Origin: Rhodobacter flavimaris
GTDB lineage: Bacteria; Pseudomonadota; Alphaproteobacteria; Rhodobacterales; Rhodobacteraceae
Direction of reading: 5' to 3'
Assembly: GCF_021378075.1 (NCBI RefSeq)
Contig: NZ_JAJUOS010000005.1
Span: 124,001-188,000 of the forward strand
Length of the DNA: 64,000 bases
The position numbers and the translations under genes were made by a program. The notes under the pieces were generated by a model, which made no database searches, had not been told where the DNA came from, and saw only the letters and a list, made by a program, of their open reading frames with translations. The stretch's first letter is position 1. Every line of letters starts with the position of its first letter. Shown piece by piece: positions 27,417 through 35,887 of the stretch.

Positions 27417-27503
27417 AGCCGATCACGCTCCCCTCTCTGCTTGGTGATTTGCGCGGAGCGCCCCGCGCAAGCACCGTCCTGCCAAAGCGTACAGGAGATG
27501 AAA

Positions 27504-27893
27504 ATGAGCAGAATCAGTCGCGCCCGCCGTATCGCCATTCTGAGCCCGCTGGCCTTCGCGCTGGCCTTTGGTGCCTATGCGCAGGAAAGCCATACCGGGC
27601 ATACGATGGAAAGCGCGGCGGCTACCGCCGACGCGGCACCCTCGACCGCGGCCTATCTCGCGGCAAATGCCAAGATGCATGCCGATATGGCCGTGCCGCT
27701 GACCGGCGATGCGGATGTGGATTTCGTGCGCTCGATGATCCCGCACCATGAGGGCGCCGTCGAGATGGCCCAGATCGTCAGCGAATACGGCGACGACCCG
27801 GAAGTGCGCAAGCTTGCGCAGGAGATCATCGCCGCGCAGGAAGCCGAGATCGCCTGGATGGTCGAGTGGCTGGAAAAGAACGGCCAGCAATAA
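27504..27893 (+). CDS. DUF305 family secreted protein
   Basis: 129 residues with a signal peptide (hydrophobic ILSPLAFALAFGAYA, cleavage near AYA-QE) and a DUF305 four-helix domain with DFVRSMIPHHEGAVEMAQIV. The His-His and Met residues of this family are linked to copper binding in some members (CopM). The Shine-Dalgarno AGGAG lies 6 bases before ATG 27504 but touches the alternative ATG 27498. No copper genes are adjacent. Periplasmic metal handling is a family-based guess. Confidence 0.85.
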   Translation: MSRISRARRIAILSPLAFALAFGAYAQESHTGHTMESAAATADAAPSTAAYLAANAKMHADMAVPLTGDADVDFVRSMIPHHEGAVEMAQIVSEYGDDPEVRKLAQEIIAAQEAEIAWMVEWLEKNGQQ

Positions 27894-27908
27894 CCAGATC
27901 AAGGAAAG

Positions 27909-27936
27909 CCCCCGCCTCGGTGGCGGCGGGGGTTCT
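27909..27936 (+). terminator. Possible terminator after the DUF305 gene
   Basis: CCCCCGCC pairs with GGCGGGGG, followed only by TTCT; the T tract is weak. Confidence 0.45.
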
Positions 27937-27964
27937 GGCCGCGGCGGGGTCCCGCCGCGCGCCG

Positions 27965-29170
27965 TTATTTCACCGTAGCGGCCAGGGCCGCCGCGGCCGC
28001 CGCGATCCCGCCCTTGCCATGCGGGATCGACAGCGCCTGAAGCCCCGTTTCCATCACCGCCAGCGCGCCGAGCGTCATATGCGCGTTCACATGGCCCATA
28101 TGGGCCACGCGCAGGTAATCGCCCTCATCGGGTGCGCCCGGCTCGGACATGCCAAGACCGATGCCGAGGGTCACGCCCGCCTCGCGTTCGCACCAGGCGC
28201 GCAGCCGGTCGGCACCGCCATTACCGATACGCGCCGCCGTCACCGCATGCGAGCGCGCTGCGGGATCGACGATGTTGAGACGGAAATCGCCACCCTGCCC
28301 CCAGGCATCGAAGGCCGCCCAGACCGAGCGGGCGAGTGCCGCGTGGCGCGCCCAGACCTGCGGCAGGCCTTCTTCGTCGAGCAGCATCTTGAGCGACTCG
28401 GCCAGGCCATAAAGGTGATGGGTCGGCGCGGTGCCGGCGAAATGCAGGTAATAGGCCTCGGCGAAAATGCGCGGGTGCCAGTTCCAGTAAGGCGTCGCAA
28501 GGTCTGACCCCTTGCTGGCCGCCACCGCCTTGTCGGAGACCCAGACGAAGCCCAGACCCGGCGGCACCATTAACCCCTTCTGGCTGGCCGCAACCATCAC
28601 ATCGACGCCCCAGTCGTCGAAGCGGAACTCGTCACAGGCCAGCGAGGCGATGCAATCCACCGCTAGCAGTGCGGGATGCCCAACCGCGTCGATCGCCGCA
28701 CGCATCGCGGCAATATCGTTGCGCAGGCTCGAGGCGGTATCGACATGGGTCACCAGCACCGCCTTGATGCGCCGCTCGGTATCGGCGCGCAGCGCAGCCT
28801 CCAGCCGGGCGGGGTCGGCGGGCGTGCGGCGGCCAAAGTCGATCATCTCGACCTCCACCCCCATGCCGCGCGCATGTTCCGCCCAGGAGATGCCAAAGCG
28901 CCCGGTGGCCAGCAACAGCGCCTTATCGCCCTTCGAGAACATGTTGGCGATCGCGGCCTCCCAGGCGCCATGGCCGTTCGACATGTAGATCGCTACATGC
29001 GAGCTGCTCAGCGCCACGCGGCGCAGGTCGGCCAGCACGGTCGCGGTAAGGTCCACGATCTCGCCCTCGTAGATATTCGGCGCGGCGCGGTGCATGGCGC
29101 GCAGCACGCGGTCGGGCATCGTCGAGGGACCGGGGATGGCCAGGTAGGGGCGGCCGTGGGCGAGGCTCAT
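27965..29170 (-). CDS. Class V PLP-dependent aminotransferase (alanine/serine-glyoxylate type)
   Basis: 401 residues. Seen: N-terminal PYLAIPGPSTMPDRVLRAM, SNGHGAWEAAIANMF for phosphate binding, HVDTASSLRND, AVDCIASLACDEFRFDDWGVD with the PLP-contacting Asp, and VAASQKGLMVPPGLGF with the PLP lysine. This pattern fits alanine-glyoxylate and serine-glyoxylate aminotransferases; which donor is used cannot be told. ATG 29170 follows GGAG at a good distance. Its start codon overlaps, on the other strand, a potential start of the ABC exporter, so the two share a very tight divergent promoter region. Confidence 0.87.
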   Translation of the reverse strand: MSLAHGRPYLAIPGPSTMPDRVLRAMHRAAPNIYEGEIVDLTATVLADLRRVALSSSHVAIYMSNGHGAWEAAIANMFSKGDKALLLATGRFGISWAEHARGMGVEVEMIDFGRRTPADPARLEAALRADTERRIKAVLVTHVDTASSLRNDIAAMRAAIDAVGHPALLAVDCIASLACDEFRFDDWGVDVMVAASQKGLMVPPGLGFVWVSDKAVAASKGSDLATPYWNWHPRIFAEAYYLHFAGTAPTHHLYGLAESLKMLLDEEGLPQVWARHAALARSVWAAFDAWGQGGDFRLNIVDPAARSHAVTAARIGNGGADRLRAWCEREAGVTLGIGLGMSEPGAPDEGDYLRVAHMGHVNAHMTLGALAVMETGLQALSIPHGKGGIAAAAAALAATVK

Positions 29171-29189
29171 GTGGGGTCTCCGTGGGCTG

Positions 29190-31085
29190 ATGGACCAAGC
29201 GGTAAAGAACGGCGCGGGCGCGGTCAACGCCCGGCAGCGGGCAGCGGCCTTGCGCGGCTTGCTTGCCCGCGGGGGCAGTTTCGCGCTAGACCGCGTGAAA
29301 CGCGCGCCTTTCGCGCCCTCAAACGACAGGCTTGCCTTGGCCAAGAGCACCGACCCCTATTCCTCGCGCGCCCTCTTTGCCCGGCTGTGGACAGGCTACC
29401 TGCGCCGCCACTGGCCCAAGATGGCGCTGGCGCTGCTGCTGATGATCGTCGAAGGCTCGACCCTCGGCGCGCTCAGCTGGATGCTGGAGCCCCTGTTCGA
29501 CCGCGTCTTCGTCGCCGGTCAGGCCAACCTGATCTGGTGGGTGGGCGGCGCGATCATGGGTCTGTTCGTCGTGCGCGCAGTCACCTCGGTCGCCTCGCGC
29601 ACCTTGATGTCGAGCATCGCCCTTGGCACCTCGACCGAGATGCAGACCGACCTCTTGCGGCATATCCTGACGCTCGACCAGCGGTTCTTCCAGCACAACC
29701 CGCCCGGCGCGCTGATCGAGCGTGTGCAGGGCGATACCACCGCCGTGCAGGGCGTGTGGTCGGTCTTCATCACCGGAGCGGGGCGGGATGCCATTGCGCT
29801 GCTGTCGCTCTTTGGCGTGGCGGTCTCGATCGACCCGGTCTGGACCCTGGCCGCGCTGATCGGCGCGCCGCTTCTGGTGTTGCCCACGGTGATGGCGCAG
29901 CGCTACATTCGTCGCAAGACCGGCCAGATGCGGCACAATTCGGGGCTGCGCGCGACGCGGCTCGACGAGGTCTTCCACGGCATCAACGCGGTCAAGCTGA
30001 ACCGGATGGAAGACTACCAGGCCGGCCGGTTCGAGCGCCTTGTTGCCATCATCCGCCGCGCACAGGTCAAGATGGCGGCGTCGCAATCGCTGATCCCGGC
30101 GCTGGTCGATATCATCACGGGCTTTGGCTTCTTCGCCGTTCTGGTGCTTGGCGGGCGCCAGATCATCGCCGGTGAGCGCACCGTGGGCGAGTTCATGTCC
30201 TTCTTCACCGCGATGGCGCTGGCCTTCCAGCCGATGCGCCGTCTCGGTGGCCTTGCGGGCACCTGGCAGGCGGCGGCGGCTAGCCTTGAGCGGCTTTACC
30301 GGCTGTTCGACACGCCGCCCTCGATCACCAGCCCCGCCGAACCCGCCGCCCTGCCCCAGACAACCGAGATCCGACTTGAAGATCTGCGCATGGCCTATGA
30401 CAGCACGCCCGTTCTGCGCGGGCTGAGCTTTACCGCCGAGGCAGGCAAGACCACGGCTTTAGTCGGCCCCTCGGGTGCGGGCAAAAGCACGGTCTTTGCG
30501 CTGCTCACCCGGCTGATCGACCCCGATGAGGGGCGCATCACCATTGGCGACGTCGATATCCGCACGCTCGATCTGGCGGCGCTGCGCGGGATGTTCTCGA
30601 CCGTGGCGCAAGAGGCCGCGCTGTTCGATGAGACGATCCGTGAAAACATCCTGCTAGGCCGCACCGACGTGCCCGACGACCGTCTGCAAGAGGCGCTGAA
30701 CGCCGCCTATGTGACCGAGTTCACCTCGGCCCTGCCCGCGGGCATCGACACCCCCGCCGGGCCGCGCGGCTCGGCGCTGTCGGGCGGGCAGCGCCAGCGC
30801 GTGGCCATCGCCCGCGCTGTGCTGCGCAACGCGCCGATCCTGCTTCTGGACGAGGCGACCTCGGCGCTCGACACCGCATCCGAGGCGAAAGTCTCGCAAG
30901 CGCTCGACGGGCTGGCGCAGGGGCGCACGACGCTGGTCATCGCGCACAGGCTCTCGACCGTGCGCACCGCCGACAAGATCGTGGTCATCGTGGCGGGCCA
31001 GGTCGTCGAGGAAGGCACGCATGACGAGCTGCTCGCCAAAGGCGGCACCTATGCGGGCCTGTGCCGGATGCAACTGGTCGAGTAA
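29190..31085 (+). CDS. ABC exporter, fused permease-ATPase (MsbA/lipid A-type)
   Basis: About 630 residues: six-helix exporter domain (helices from about WPKMALALLLMIVEG to LVDIITGFGFFAVLVLGG) with HNPPGALIERVQGDT in the coupling region, then an ATPase with Walker A GPSGAGKST, Q-loop TVAQEAALF, signature [16 protein letters not shown], Walker B ILLLDEATSALD and H-loop IAHRLS. Half-transporter forming a homodimer. The start is uncertain: ATG 29169 or 29190, or GTG 29295 which removes an Arg/Gly-rich leader absent from typical members; none has a good Shine-Dalgarno. Substrate (lipid or drug) not readable. Confidence 0.9.
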   Translation: MDQAVKNGAGAVNARQRAAALRGLLARGGSFALDRVKRAPFAPSNDRLALAKSTDPYSSRALFARLWTGYLRRHWPKMALALLLMIVEGSTLGALSWMLEPLFDRVFVAGQANLIWWVGGAIMGLFVVRAVTSVASRTLMSSIALGTSTEMQTDLLRHILTLDQRFFQHNPPGALIERVQGDTTAVQGVWSVFITGAGRDAIALLSLFGVAVSIDPVWTLAALIGAPLLVLPTVMAQRYIRRKTGQMRHNSGLRATRLDEVFHGINAVKLNRMEDYQAGRFERLVAIIRRAQVKMAASQSLIPALVDIITGFGFFAVLVLGGRQIIAGERTVGEFMSFFTAMALAFQPMRRLGGLAGTWQAAAASLERLYRLFDTPPSITSPAEPAALPQTTEIRLEDLRMAYDSTPVLRGLSFTAEAGKTTALVGPSGAGKSTVFALLTRLIDPDEGRITIGDVDIRTLDLAALRGMFSTVAQEAALFDETIRENILLGRTDVPDDRLQEALNAAYVTEFTSALPAGIDTPAGPRGSALSGGQRQRVAIARAVLRNAPILLLDEATSALDTASEAKVSQALDGLAQGRTTLVIAHRLSTVRTADKIVVIVAGQVVEEGTHDELLAKGGTYAGLCRMQLVE

Positions 31086-31118
31086 GACGCGCCCCCTATA
31101 TCGGGGGTAGGAGGCACC

Positions 31119-31850
31119 ATGGGCGAACGCGCGATCTACGAGATTACCGGCAATGACCGGGAACATTTCCTGCAAGGGCTGGTCAGCAATGACATCCGCC
31201 AGCTGGCTCAGGGGCCGGTCTATGCTGCGCTGCTGACGCCGCAGGGCAAGTATCTGGCCGATTTCCTGCTAGTGCCGAGGGGCGAGACGATCCTTCTCGA
31301 TATCGACGCGACAATTGCCGAGGCAACGGTGCGCCGTCTTTCGATGTACAAGCTGCGCGCGGATGTGCAGATCGCTCGCTCGGCGCGCAAGGTATTTCAC
31401 GGCACTGGGCCCGCGCCCGACGGCGCTGTGGAAGACCCGCGACATCCCGCCTTAGGCTGGCGGCTTTACGGCGAGCGCGCGGGCGATGACGGCACCGATT
31501 TCGATGCGATCCGCGTCGCCCATTGCATCCCCGAGACCGGGATCGAACTGACCCCCGAGACCTATATCCTTGAGGCCGGGTTCGAGCGCCTGCACGGCGT
31601 CGATTTCCGCAAGGGTTGCTACGTTGGTCAGGAAGTCACCGCGCGGATGAAGCACAAGACCGAGCTGCGCAAGGGCCTTGCATCCGTGCGCATCGAGGGT
31701 GCCGCGCCCGTGGGCACCGAGATCACTGCCGATGGGCGCGTGGTCGGCACGCTTTTCACCCAATCGGGTGGCCACGCCATCGCCCATCTGCGCCTCGACC
31801 GCGCGGACGGAGAAATGCTGGCCGACGCCGCCCGGATCTGGCGCGAGTAG
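31119..31850 (+). CDS. ygfZ: YgfZ/CAF17-like folate-binding protein
   Basis: 243 residues of the GcvT-like YgfZ family, which uses folate to support assembly or repair of certain Fe-S enzymes. The hallmark KGCYVGQE is at 165-172 with Cys167. N-terminal YEITGNDREHFLQGLVSNDI and LTPQGKYLADFLL are typical. GTAGGAGG precedes the ATG. It follows the ABC exporter after 33 bases and may be cotranscribed. Confidence 0.92.
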   Translation: MGERAIYEITGNDREHFLQGLVSNDIRQLAQGPVYAALLTPQGKYLADFLLVPRGETILLDIDATIAEATVRRLSMYKLRADVQIARSARKVFHGTGPAPDGAVEDPRHPALGWRLYGERAGDDGTDFDAIRVAHCIPETGIELTPETYILEAGFERLHGVDFRKGCYVGQEVTARMKHKTELRKGLASVRIEGAAPVGTEITADGRVVGTLFTQSGGHAIAHLRLDRADGEMLADAARIWRE

Positions 31851-31889
31851 GCCTAGCCACGGCGCCGTTAGCGTTCACGAATGCGTTAG

Positions 31890-31908
31890 CCATGCACCCA
31901 AAGCATGG
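31890..31908. repeat. Inverted repeat CCATGC-N7-GCATGG, copy 1
   Basis: Perfect 6-bp arms with a 7-base centre ACCCAAA. Same arms as copy 2, 186 bases away. Confidence 0.6.
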
Positions 31909-32075
31909 ATCGACAAGTTCACACCTTTGAGCGCCTTGGGTGGCGGCCTCCTCTGCGCCGCAGCGTCATACGACCTTCAGATACCTTTTTTCATTGAAGA
32001 AAAGCTTGATCGGTTTGGCTGGGTGCATATATATGGCCGGTCGCCGAAAGCGGACTCGACTAAATACGGTAACCA

Positions 32076-32094
32076 CCATGCAAAAAATGCATGG
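32076..32094. repeat. Inverted repeat CCATGC-N7-GCATGG, copy 2
   Basis: Perfect arms, centre AAAAAAT; the pairing extends to 7 bp (CCATGCA/TGCATGG). 96 bases before the DUF6280 ATG. Confidence 0.6.
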
Positions 32095-32189
32095 CAGCCA
32101 TACCTTAGGGGCTGTATCGAATCGGGACCCATCCGCCCTAGATGACCCGCACGCCAGGAAACGTAAGAGCAATAACAAAGGACGAAATA

Positions 32190-32510
32190 ATGCGCGATTT
32201 CGTTGACGGCTCCGCATTCAACTACGAGCAAGGCCAACGCGCCCGCAAACTCTTCGCGGCCGTGGTGCTGGCGGCGCTCGACGATGCGATTGCCGATGAC
32301 AAGAAATACGGGAATGGCCCCGAGCAGATCGCCCGGTGGGCGCGTTCGCGCGACGGTCGGGAAGTGCTGTCCTGCGCCGGGATCGACCCGAACGAGCGCG
32401 TGGTGAAGGGCCTGATGGAATTCGTCGCAAAGGGCGTGCGCACTTCGGTCGCGCTGTCGCGCGAGGAAAGCGAACGCCGCATGGCCGCGGACGAGGCGGA
32501 AGCCGCCTGA
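32190..32510 (+). CDS. DUF6280 family protein
   Basis: 106-residue protein conserved in Rhodobacterales (DUF6280), function unknown. Sequence starts MRDFVDGSAFNYEQGQRARKL, continues with LDDAIADDKKYGNGPEQIARWARSRDG and ends with a helical, charged tail. No signal or membrane segment. I start at 32190 where AAAGGA sits 7 bases upstream; an ATG at 32142 lacks a Shine-Dalgarno. It has a long structured leader and a very strong terminator, suggesting a highly expressed single gene. Confidence 0.85.
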   Translation: MRDFVDGSAFNYEQGQRARKLFAAVVLAALDDAIADDKKYGNGPEQIARWARSRDGREVLSCAGIDPNERVVKGLMEFVAKGVRTSVALSREESERRMAADEAEAA

Positions 32511-32526
32511 GTCACAAGACCTCCCC

Positions 32527-32567
32527 AAATGCAAAAGGCGCGCCCGGCTGGCGCGCCTTTTGCATTT
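32527..32567. terminator. Bidirectional terminator with an 18-bp perfect stem
   Basis: AAATGCAAAAGGCGCGCC pairs fully with its complement over a 5-base loop. A- and T-tracts on both sides serve the convergent DUF6280 and PopZ-like genes. Confidence 0.93.
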
Positions 32568-32579
32568 AAGTGGATAGCG

Positions 32580-33233
32580 TTATTCGAAGTCGCGGCTGAC
32601 CAGGACGCGCTGGATCTCGCGCCGGACAAGCTTGCGGACATTGCGCGTGATGCGCTCGCCGAGCGCGCCCTGCAATTCCTGCCGGATAATCTCGGTCACC
32701 AGATCGCGCAACGCGTCTTCGTCAATCGAGCTGGCAATCGCCATTTCGTCGGCAAACAGGCTGTCGGACTGGTCCTCGTCGAAGGGCGGCTCAGGCGCCA
32801 CGTCCCCCGCCACCAGCTCGGCCAGCTCGTCGCCATCGGCCTCGAAGGGATCACCCTCTTCGGGCTCGAACTCGCCCCCGTTTTCGGCAACTGCGGCCTG
32901 CATCTGCGCGAGGCTGCTTTCCAGGCGGCTGAGTTCTTCGCCCAGATCCTCGGGCACGACCAGCGGCGTCTCGAGCACCAGCGGCGCTTCCGGTGCAGGC
33001 GCGATCCGCTGCGCGGGCGTCAGGAGAAGCAGATCAACATCACCCGCCGCGTCGGAGGCAGCCTCGACCTCGGGCGCTGCTTCGGCAACCGGCTCCGGCG
33101 CGGGTTCGGGCACGGGAACCGGTCGCACCACGGCCTTGACCGGCGCAGCAGCCGAATTGTCCTGCGACAGCAAGCGGCGGATGGACGACAGCACGTCCTC
33201 AATCTCGATTTGCTTTCCGGGTTCAGACATCAT
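32580..33233 (-). CDS. PopZ-like (DUF2497-type) protein
   Basis: 217 residues with a PopZ-like layout: a short N-terminal helix (EIEDVLSSIRRLLSQD, compare EEILxSIRRIISED in PopZ), a long disordered Pro/Glu/Ala-rich and then Asp/Glu-rich linker (about 30-170), and a C-terminal helical block (ALRDLVTEIIRQELQGALG...RKLVRREIQRVL). PopZ forms polar condensates and anchors ParB-centromere complexes in Caulobacter. Similarity is strongest in the first helix. Start may be Met1 or Met2. Located between tolC and DUF6280. Assignment is by architecture, not proven. Confidence 0.65.
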   Translation of the reverse strand: MMSEPGKQIEIEDVLSSIRRLLSQDNSAAAPVKAVVRPVPVPEPAPEPVAEAAPEVEAASDAAGDVDLLLLTPAQRIAPAPEAPLVLETPLVVPEDLGEELSRLESSLAQMQAAVAENGGEFEPEEGDPFEADGDELAELVAGDVAPEPPFDEDQSDSLFADEMAIASSIDEDALRDLVTEIIRQELQGALGERITRNVRKLVRREIQRVLVSRDFE

Positions 33234-33312
33234 GCCTCAATCCTGCGATCGCTTCGCGTTTCTGTCCAGCCCCCAAGCGGGTGAAAATCGCATATTTGCG
33301 CAAGGATCCGCG

Positions 33313-33333
33313 CGCCCGCACTAAATGCGGGCG
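33313..33333 (-). terminator. Hairpin downstream of tolC
   Basis: CGCCCGCA/TGCGGGCG with a 5-base loop, 21 bases past the tolC stop; no T tract, so it may be only an mRNA-end structure. Confidence 0.4.
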
Positions 33334-33353
33334 GCAGGAGCGAGCGACCTTCC

Positions 33354-34730
33354 TCAGTTCTTGCCGATAGCCTGCAGCACGCGATCAAGGCTCTTGCCTT
33401 GCGTGCTGGTATACGGCGCGTTGCGCACCGCGTTGTAATAGGCCGCCGGATCATAGGTCGGGATTCCAAGCTTGAGGTCTTCCACAGTCAGAAGACCCAT
33501 AGCCGACAAAAGTTGATAATAGGCTACCTGCAACTGGGCCTCGGCATCGATCCGCGAGGCGCGGGCGTCGAGCAGATCCTGCTCGGCATCCAGCACATCA
33601 AGCGTGGTGCGCGCGCCCAGGGTCGCCTCTTCCTTGACGCCGTCATAGGCGATCGAGGCGGCCTGGATCTGTTCGTCATAGGCGCGCATCTGGGCACGAT
33701 AGACGTCGATCTGCGCCCAGGCCTGGGCCACGCCCTGCGCCAGCTCCACACCGGTCTGCGAAAGGGTGGCACGCGCCTTGTCACGGCTGGCAAGGGCCTG
33801 ACGATGTGCCGCCGGAAGCGCGCCGCCGGAATAGAGCGTCTGGCTCAGCGCGATGCCCGCGCTTTCGGTGGCATAGCCACCTTCGGCATAGTTGTAGGAC
33901 AGCGAACCCGTCACCTTCGGCATCCGCTCGGCCGCAGCTGCCGAGACGCCCAGTTCCGCCATTGTCACGTTGTGCTGGACCTGCTTGACCGCCGGGTGGT
34001 TGCGCTGCGCGATCGAGGTCGCTTCACCAACCGACTTGGGCAACTGAGGCGCATTCGGCAGAGCAGCAATCGAGCCGGGATAATGGCCGATCGCGGCCTT
34101 GTAGGACTCGCGCGCGACTTCGTAGCTTCCGCGAGCCGCCGCCAGCGACGCACGCGCCGCTGCCAGCTGCGCCTCGGCTTGCGAAACGTCGGTCTTGGTG
34201 ACCTCTCCAACTTCGAAACGATCCTGCGCGGCCTTCAGTTCCTCGCCGATCACACGCACCGAATTCTCGTTGATCGCGACCTGCTCGGCGCTGCTCTTGA
34301 CGCTGGTATAGGCCGAGATCGCCGACAGCAGCACGCTCTGCTCGACCGAGCGCAGCGCCTCGCGCGTTGCCAGAACAGCCTCTTTCTTGATGTCGAGCGC
34401 CAGCTGATGGCGGCCGAAATCGAAGAGGGTCATCTGCGCGGCCAGCGTCATCGAACCGGTCACACGGTCAGCGGTCGGCTTGAGATCGGCTTTAGAGTAA
34501 CCGTAATCCGCAGACCATTGCAGCACCGGGCGCAGCGCGGCGACGGCCCCCGCGACGTCCTCATCCGCGGCGCGCAGTGCGGCGCGGTTCTGCTCCAGCA
34601 GGTTGGAGTTGCGATAGGCCGAGACCAGCGCGTCCGACAACGTCTCGGCACGGGCCGCCAGGGGCTGCATCATCATGCCAAACGTTGCTGCTGCCGCGAG
34701 CACGATGGGTTTCAGAGTCTTGCGCGTCAT
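33354..34730 (-). CDS. tolC: TolC family outer membrane efflux/secretion protein
   Basis: 458 residues with a signal peptide (VLAAAATFGMMMQPLAARA-ET). Two-fold repeated helical layout of TolC: N-repeat with TLSDALVSAYRNSNLLEQNRAALRAADED, central GEVTKTDVSQAEAQLAAARA, and C-repeat GARTTLDVLDAEQDLLDARASRIDAEAQL. It forms the trimeric outer membrane channel for type I secretion or RND efflux. No inner-membrane partner in the window. It follows the PCMT-like gene after a 117-base gap. Confidence 0.94.
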   Translation of the reverse strand: MTRKTLKPIVLAAAATFGMMMQPLAARAETLSDALVSAYRNSNLLEQNRAALRAADEDVAGAVAALRPVLQWSADYGYSKADLKPTADRVTGSMTLAAQMTLFDFGRHQLALDIKKEAVLATREALRSVEQSVLLSAISAYTSVKSSAEQVAINENSVRVIGEELKAAQDRFEVGEVTKTDVSQAEAQLAAARASLAAARGSYEVARESYKAAIGHYPGSIAALPNAPQLPKSVGEATSIAQRNHPAVKQVQHNVTMAELGVSAAAAERMPKVTGSLSYNYAEGGYATESAGIALSQTLYSGGALPAAHRQALASRDKARATLSQTGVELAQGVAQAWAQIDVYRAQMRAYDEQIQAASIAYDGVKEEATLGARTTLDVLDAEQDLLDARASRIDAEAQLQVAYYQLLSAMGLLTVEDLKLGIPTYDPAAYYNAVRNAPYTSTQGKSLDRVLQAIGKN

Positions 34731-34847
34731 GCCTCGGTCCTCGTTTTTCGGGTCATGGCCCCGGCGTCACCGCCAAGGGAAATCGGGCCGCAATTGCGGC
34801 CCATTCTTCAATTCACATCCACCGACCGGGCCGCCGAAGCGCGCCGG

Positions 34848-35498
34848 TCAGAGCATAAAGCTCTTGCTCGCCTTGAAGCCCGGCAGAAGCGGGGCCGAGG
34901 CGTTGAACGCGTAGCGCCAGGTCACATCGCCATCAATCTTGTGGCCGATGCGAACGGTGCCGAGCGCGCCTTCGATGAACAATGCGGCAATACGACCACC
35001 TTCCTTGAGCTGGTCGAGAATCGCTTGCGGCACGGCTTCGACCGCGCCCTCGATGATAATCACGTCATAGGGGCCGTGCTTGGCCGAGCCCGCAGCCAGA
35101 TCGCCAGCGACCACAGCGGCGTTGTCGGCCCCGGCCTGCGCCAGCGTGGCCTCAGCCTGCGGCGCCAGATCACCCTCTTCCAGAGCGACGACAGCCTCGG
35201 CCATCCGGGCGATCACGGCCGCCGAATACCCCAGCCCGCAGCCGATATCGAGCACCAGGTCAGAGGGCTGAATATCCAATGCATCCAACATCTTGGCGAA
35301 GTTGCGCGGCTCCAGCAGCACGCGGCCCGGCGCGATCTCGACATTCTCGCCGACATAGGCGGCCTCGCGGCGCGCGGCGGGCACGAACTCTTCGCGCGGG
35401 ACGTTCAGCATGGCGTCGATGATCGGGAATTTCGTCACGTCATTGGGACGAACCTGGGTGTCCACCATCATCGTGCGGCGCGCGGCGAAATCTTGCAT
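34848..35498 (-). CDS. Protein-L-isoaspartate O-methyltransferase family protein
   Basis: 216 residues, SAM-dependent Rossmann methyltransferase of the PCMT family. Seen: [29 protein letters not shown], the lid [18 protein letters not shown], motif [20 protein letters not shown], and [12 protein letters not shown]. Classic PCMTs repair isoaspartyl residues; the first catalytic loop here differs from E. coli Pcm, so activity is uncertain. Start 35498 (MQDFAARR) fits the family; the longer frame is Cys/Arg-rich. Located upstream of tolC on the same strand. Confidence 0.88.
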   Translation of the reverse strand: MQDFAARRTMMVDTQVRPNDVTKFPIIDAMLNVPREEFVPAARREAAYVGENVEIAPGRVLLEPRNFAKMLDALDIQPSDLVLDIGCGLGYSAAVIARMAEAVVALEEGDLAPQAEATLAQAGADNAAVVAGDLAAGSAKHGPYDVIIIEGAVEAVPQAILDQLKEGGRIAALFIEGALGTVRIGHKIDGDVTWRYAFNASAPLLPGFKASKSFML

Positions 35499-35682
35499 GT
35501 CTGAACTCTTCGGTTTGGGCGTCCTTTGTGCGGTTTTGCCATATAAGATTCGAGTGGGCAACATGCCGCAGCACTGGCCATGTGGCTGTTGCGCACAAGT
35601 TTCACGTCGGCGGGGCATTGCGGCACAATCTGCCCCTTGCGCGGCGCTGCGCATTCCATTAGTTCAGACCCACCTCAAGGCT

Positions 35683-35756
35683 GGCGGGTTGGCGGAGAGG
35701 TTACGCAGCGGATTGCAAATCCGTGAAGACCGGTTCGATTCCGGTACCCGCCTCCA
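35683..35756 (+). tRNA. tRNA-Cys (GCA)
   Basis: 74 bases with encoded CCA. Acceptor GGCGGGT/ACCCGCC, T-loop GGTTCGATTCC, anticodon loop TTGCAAA with anticodon GCA at 35715-35717. Followed within 9 bases by a folded repeat. Confidence 0.95.
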
Positions 35757-35764
35757 CTACTTAG

Positions 35765-35820
35765 CCGAAATCGCGGGTCCCGGTTTACAGTCTGGTTTAC
35801 AGACCGGTCGCGGTTTTCGG
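35765..35820. repeat. Long imperfect hairpin with an internal direct repeat, 3' of tRNA-Cys
   Basis: CCGAAATCGCG pairs with CGCGGTTTTCGG (one bulge); inside, CCGGT/ACCGG and GTCTG/CAGAC stems form, and GGTTTACAG occurs twice 12 bases apart. The rest of the 35821-35887 spacer shows nothing. Confidence 0.6.
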
Positions 35821-35887
35821 TTTCGAATGGCCGTGAAACTCAATGAGTCTGGAGCCTAAACCGTTTCCAAAACTGTGGCCCCCGCGA

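Larger units (their letters stand above)
31851..32189. other. 339-base non-coding stretch with twin hairpins
   Basis: No convincing gene; short frames here have no Shine-Dalgarno and odd composition. GC is visibly lower than in the flanks (AT runs such as CATATATATGG). It holds two hairpins with the same stem CCATGC-N7-GCATGG at 31890-31908 and 32076-32094. It probably carries the promoter and control sites of the DUF6280 gene, possibly a small RNA. Confidence 0.5.

Noticed and set aside
31678..32206. Short plus-strand frames between ygfZ and DUF6280
   Set aside because: They begin inside ygfZ or lack a Shine-Dalgarno; composition is not protein-like.
33399..35504. 701-codon plus-strand frame across tolC and the methyltransferase
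   Set aside because: Antisense to two well-supported genes; biased composition.
35683..35887. Prophage or island attachment at tRNA-Cys
   Set aside because: No integrase, duplicated tRNA end or composition change is visible next to it.
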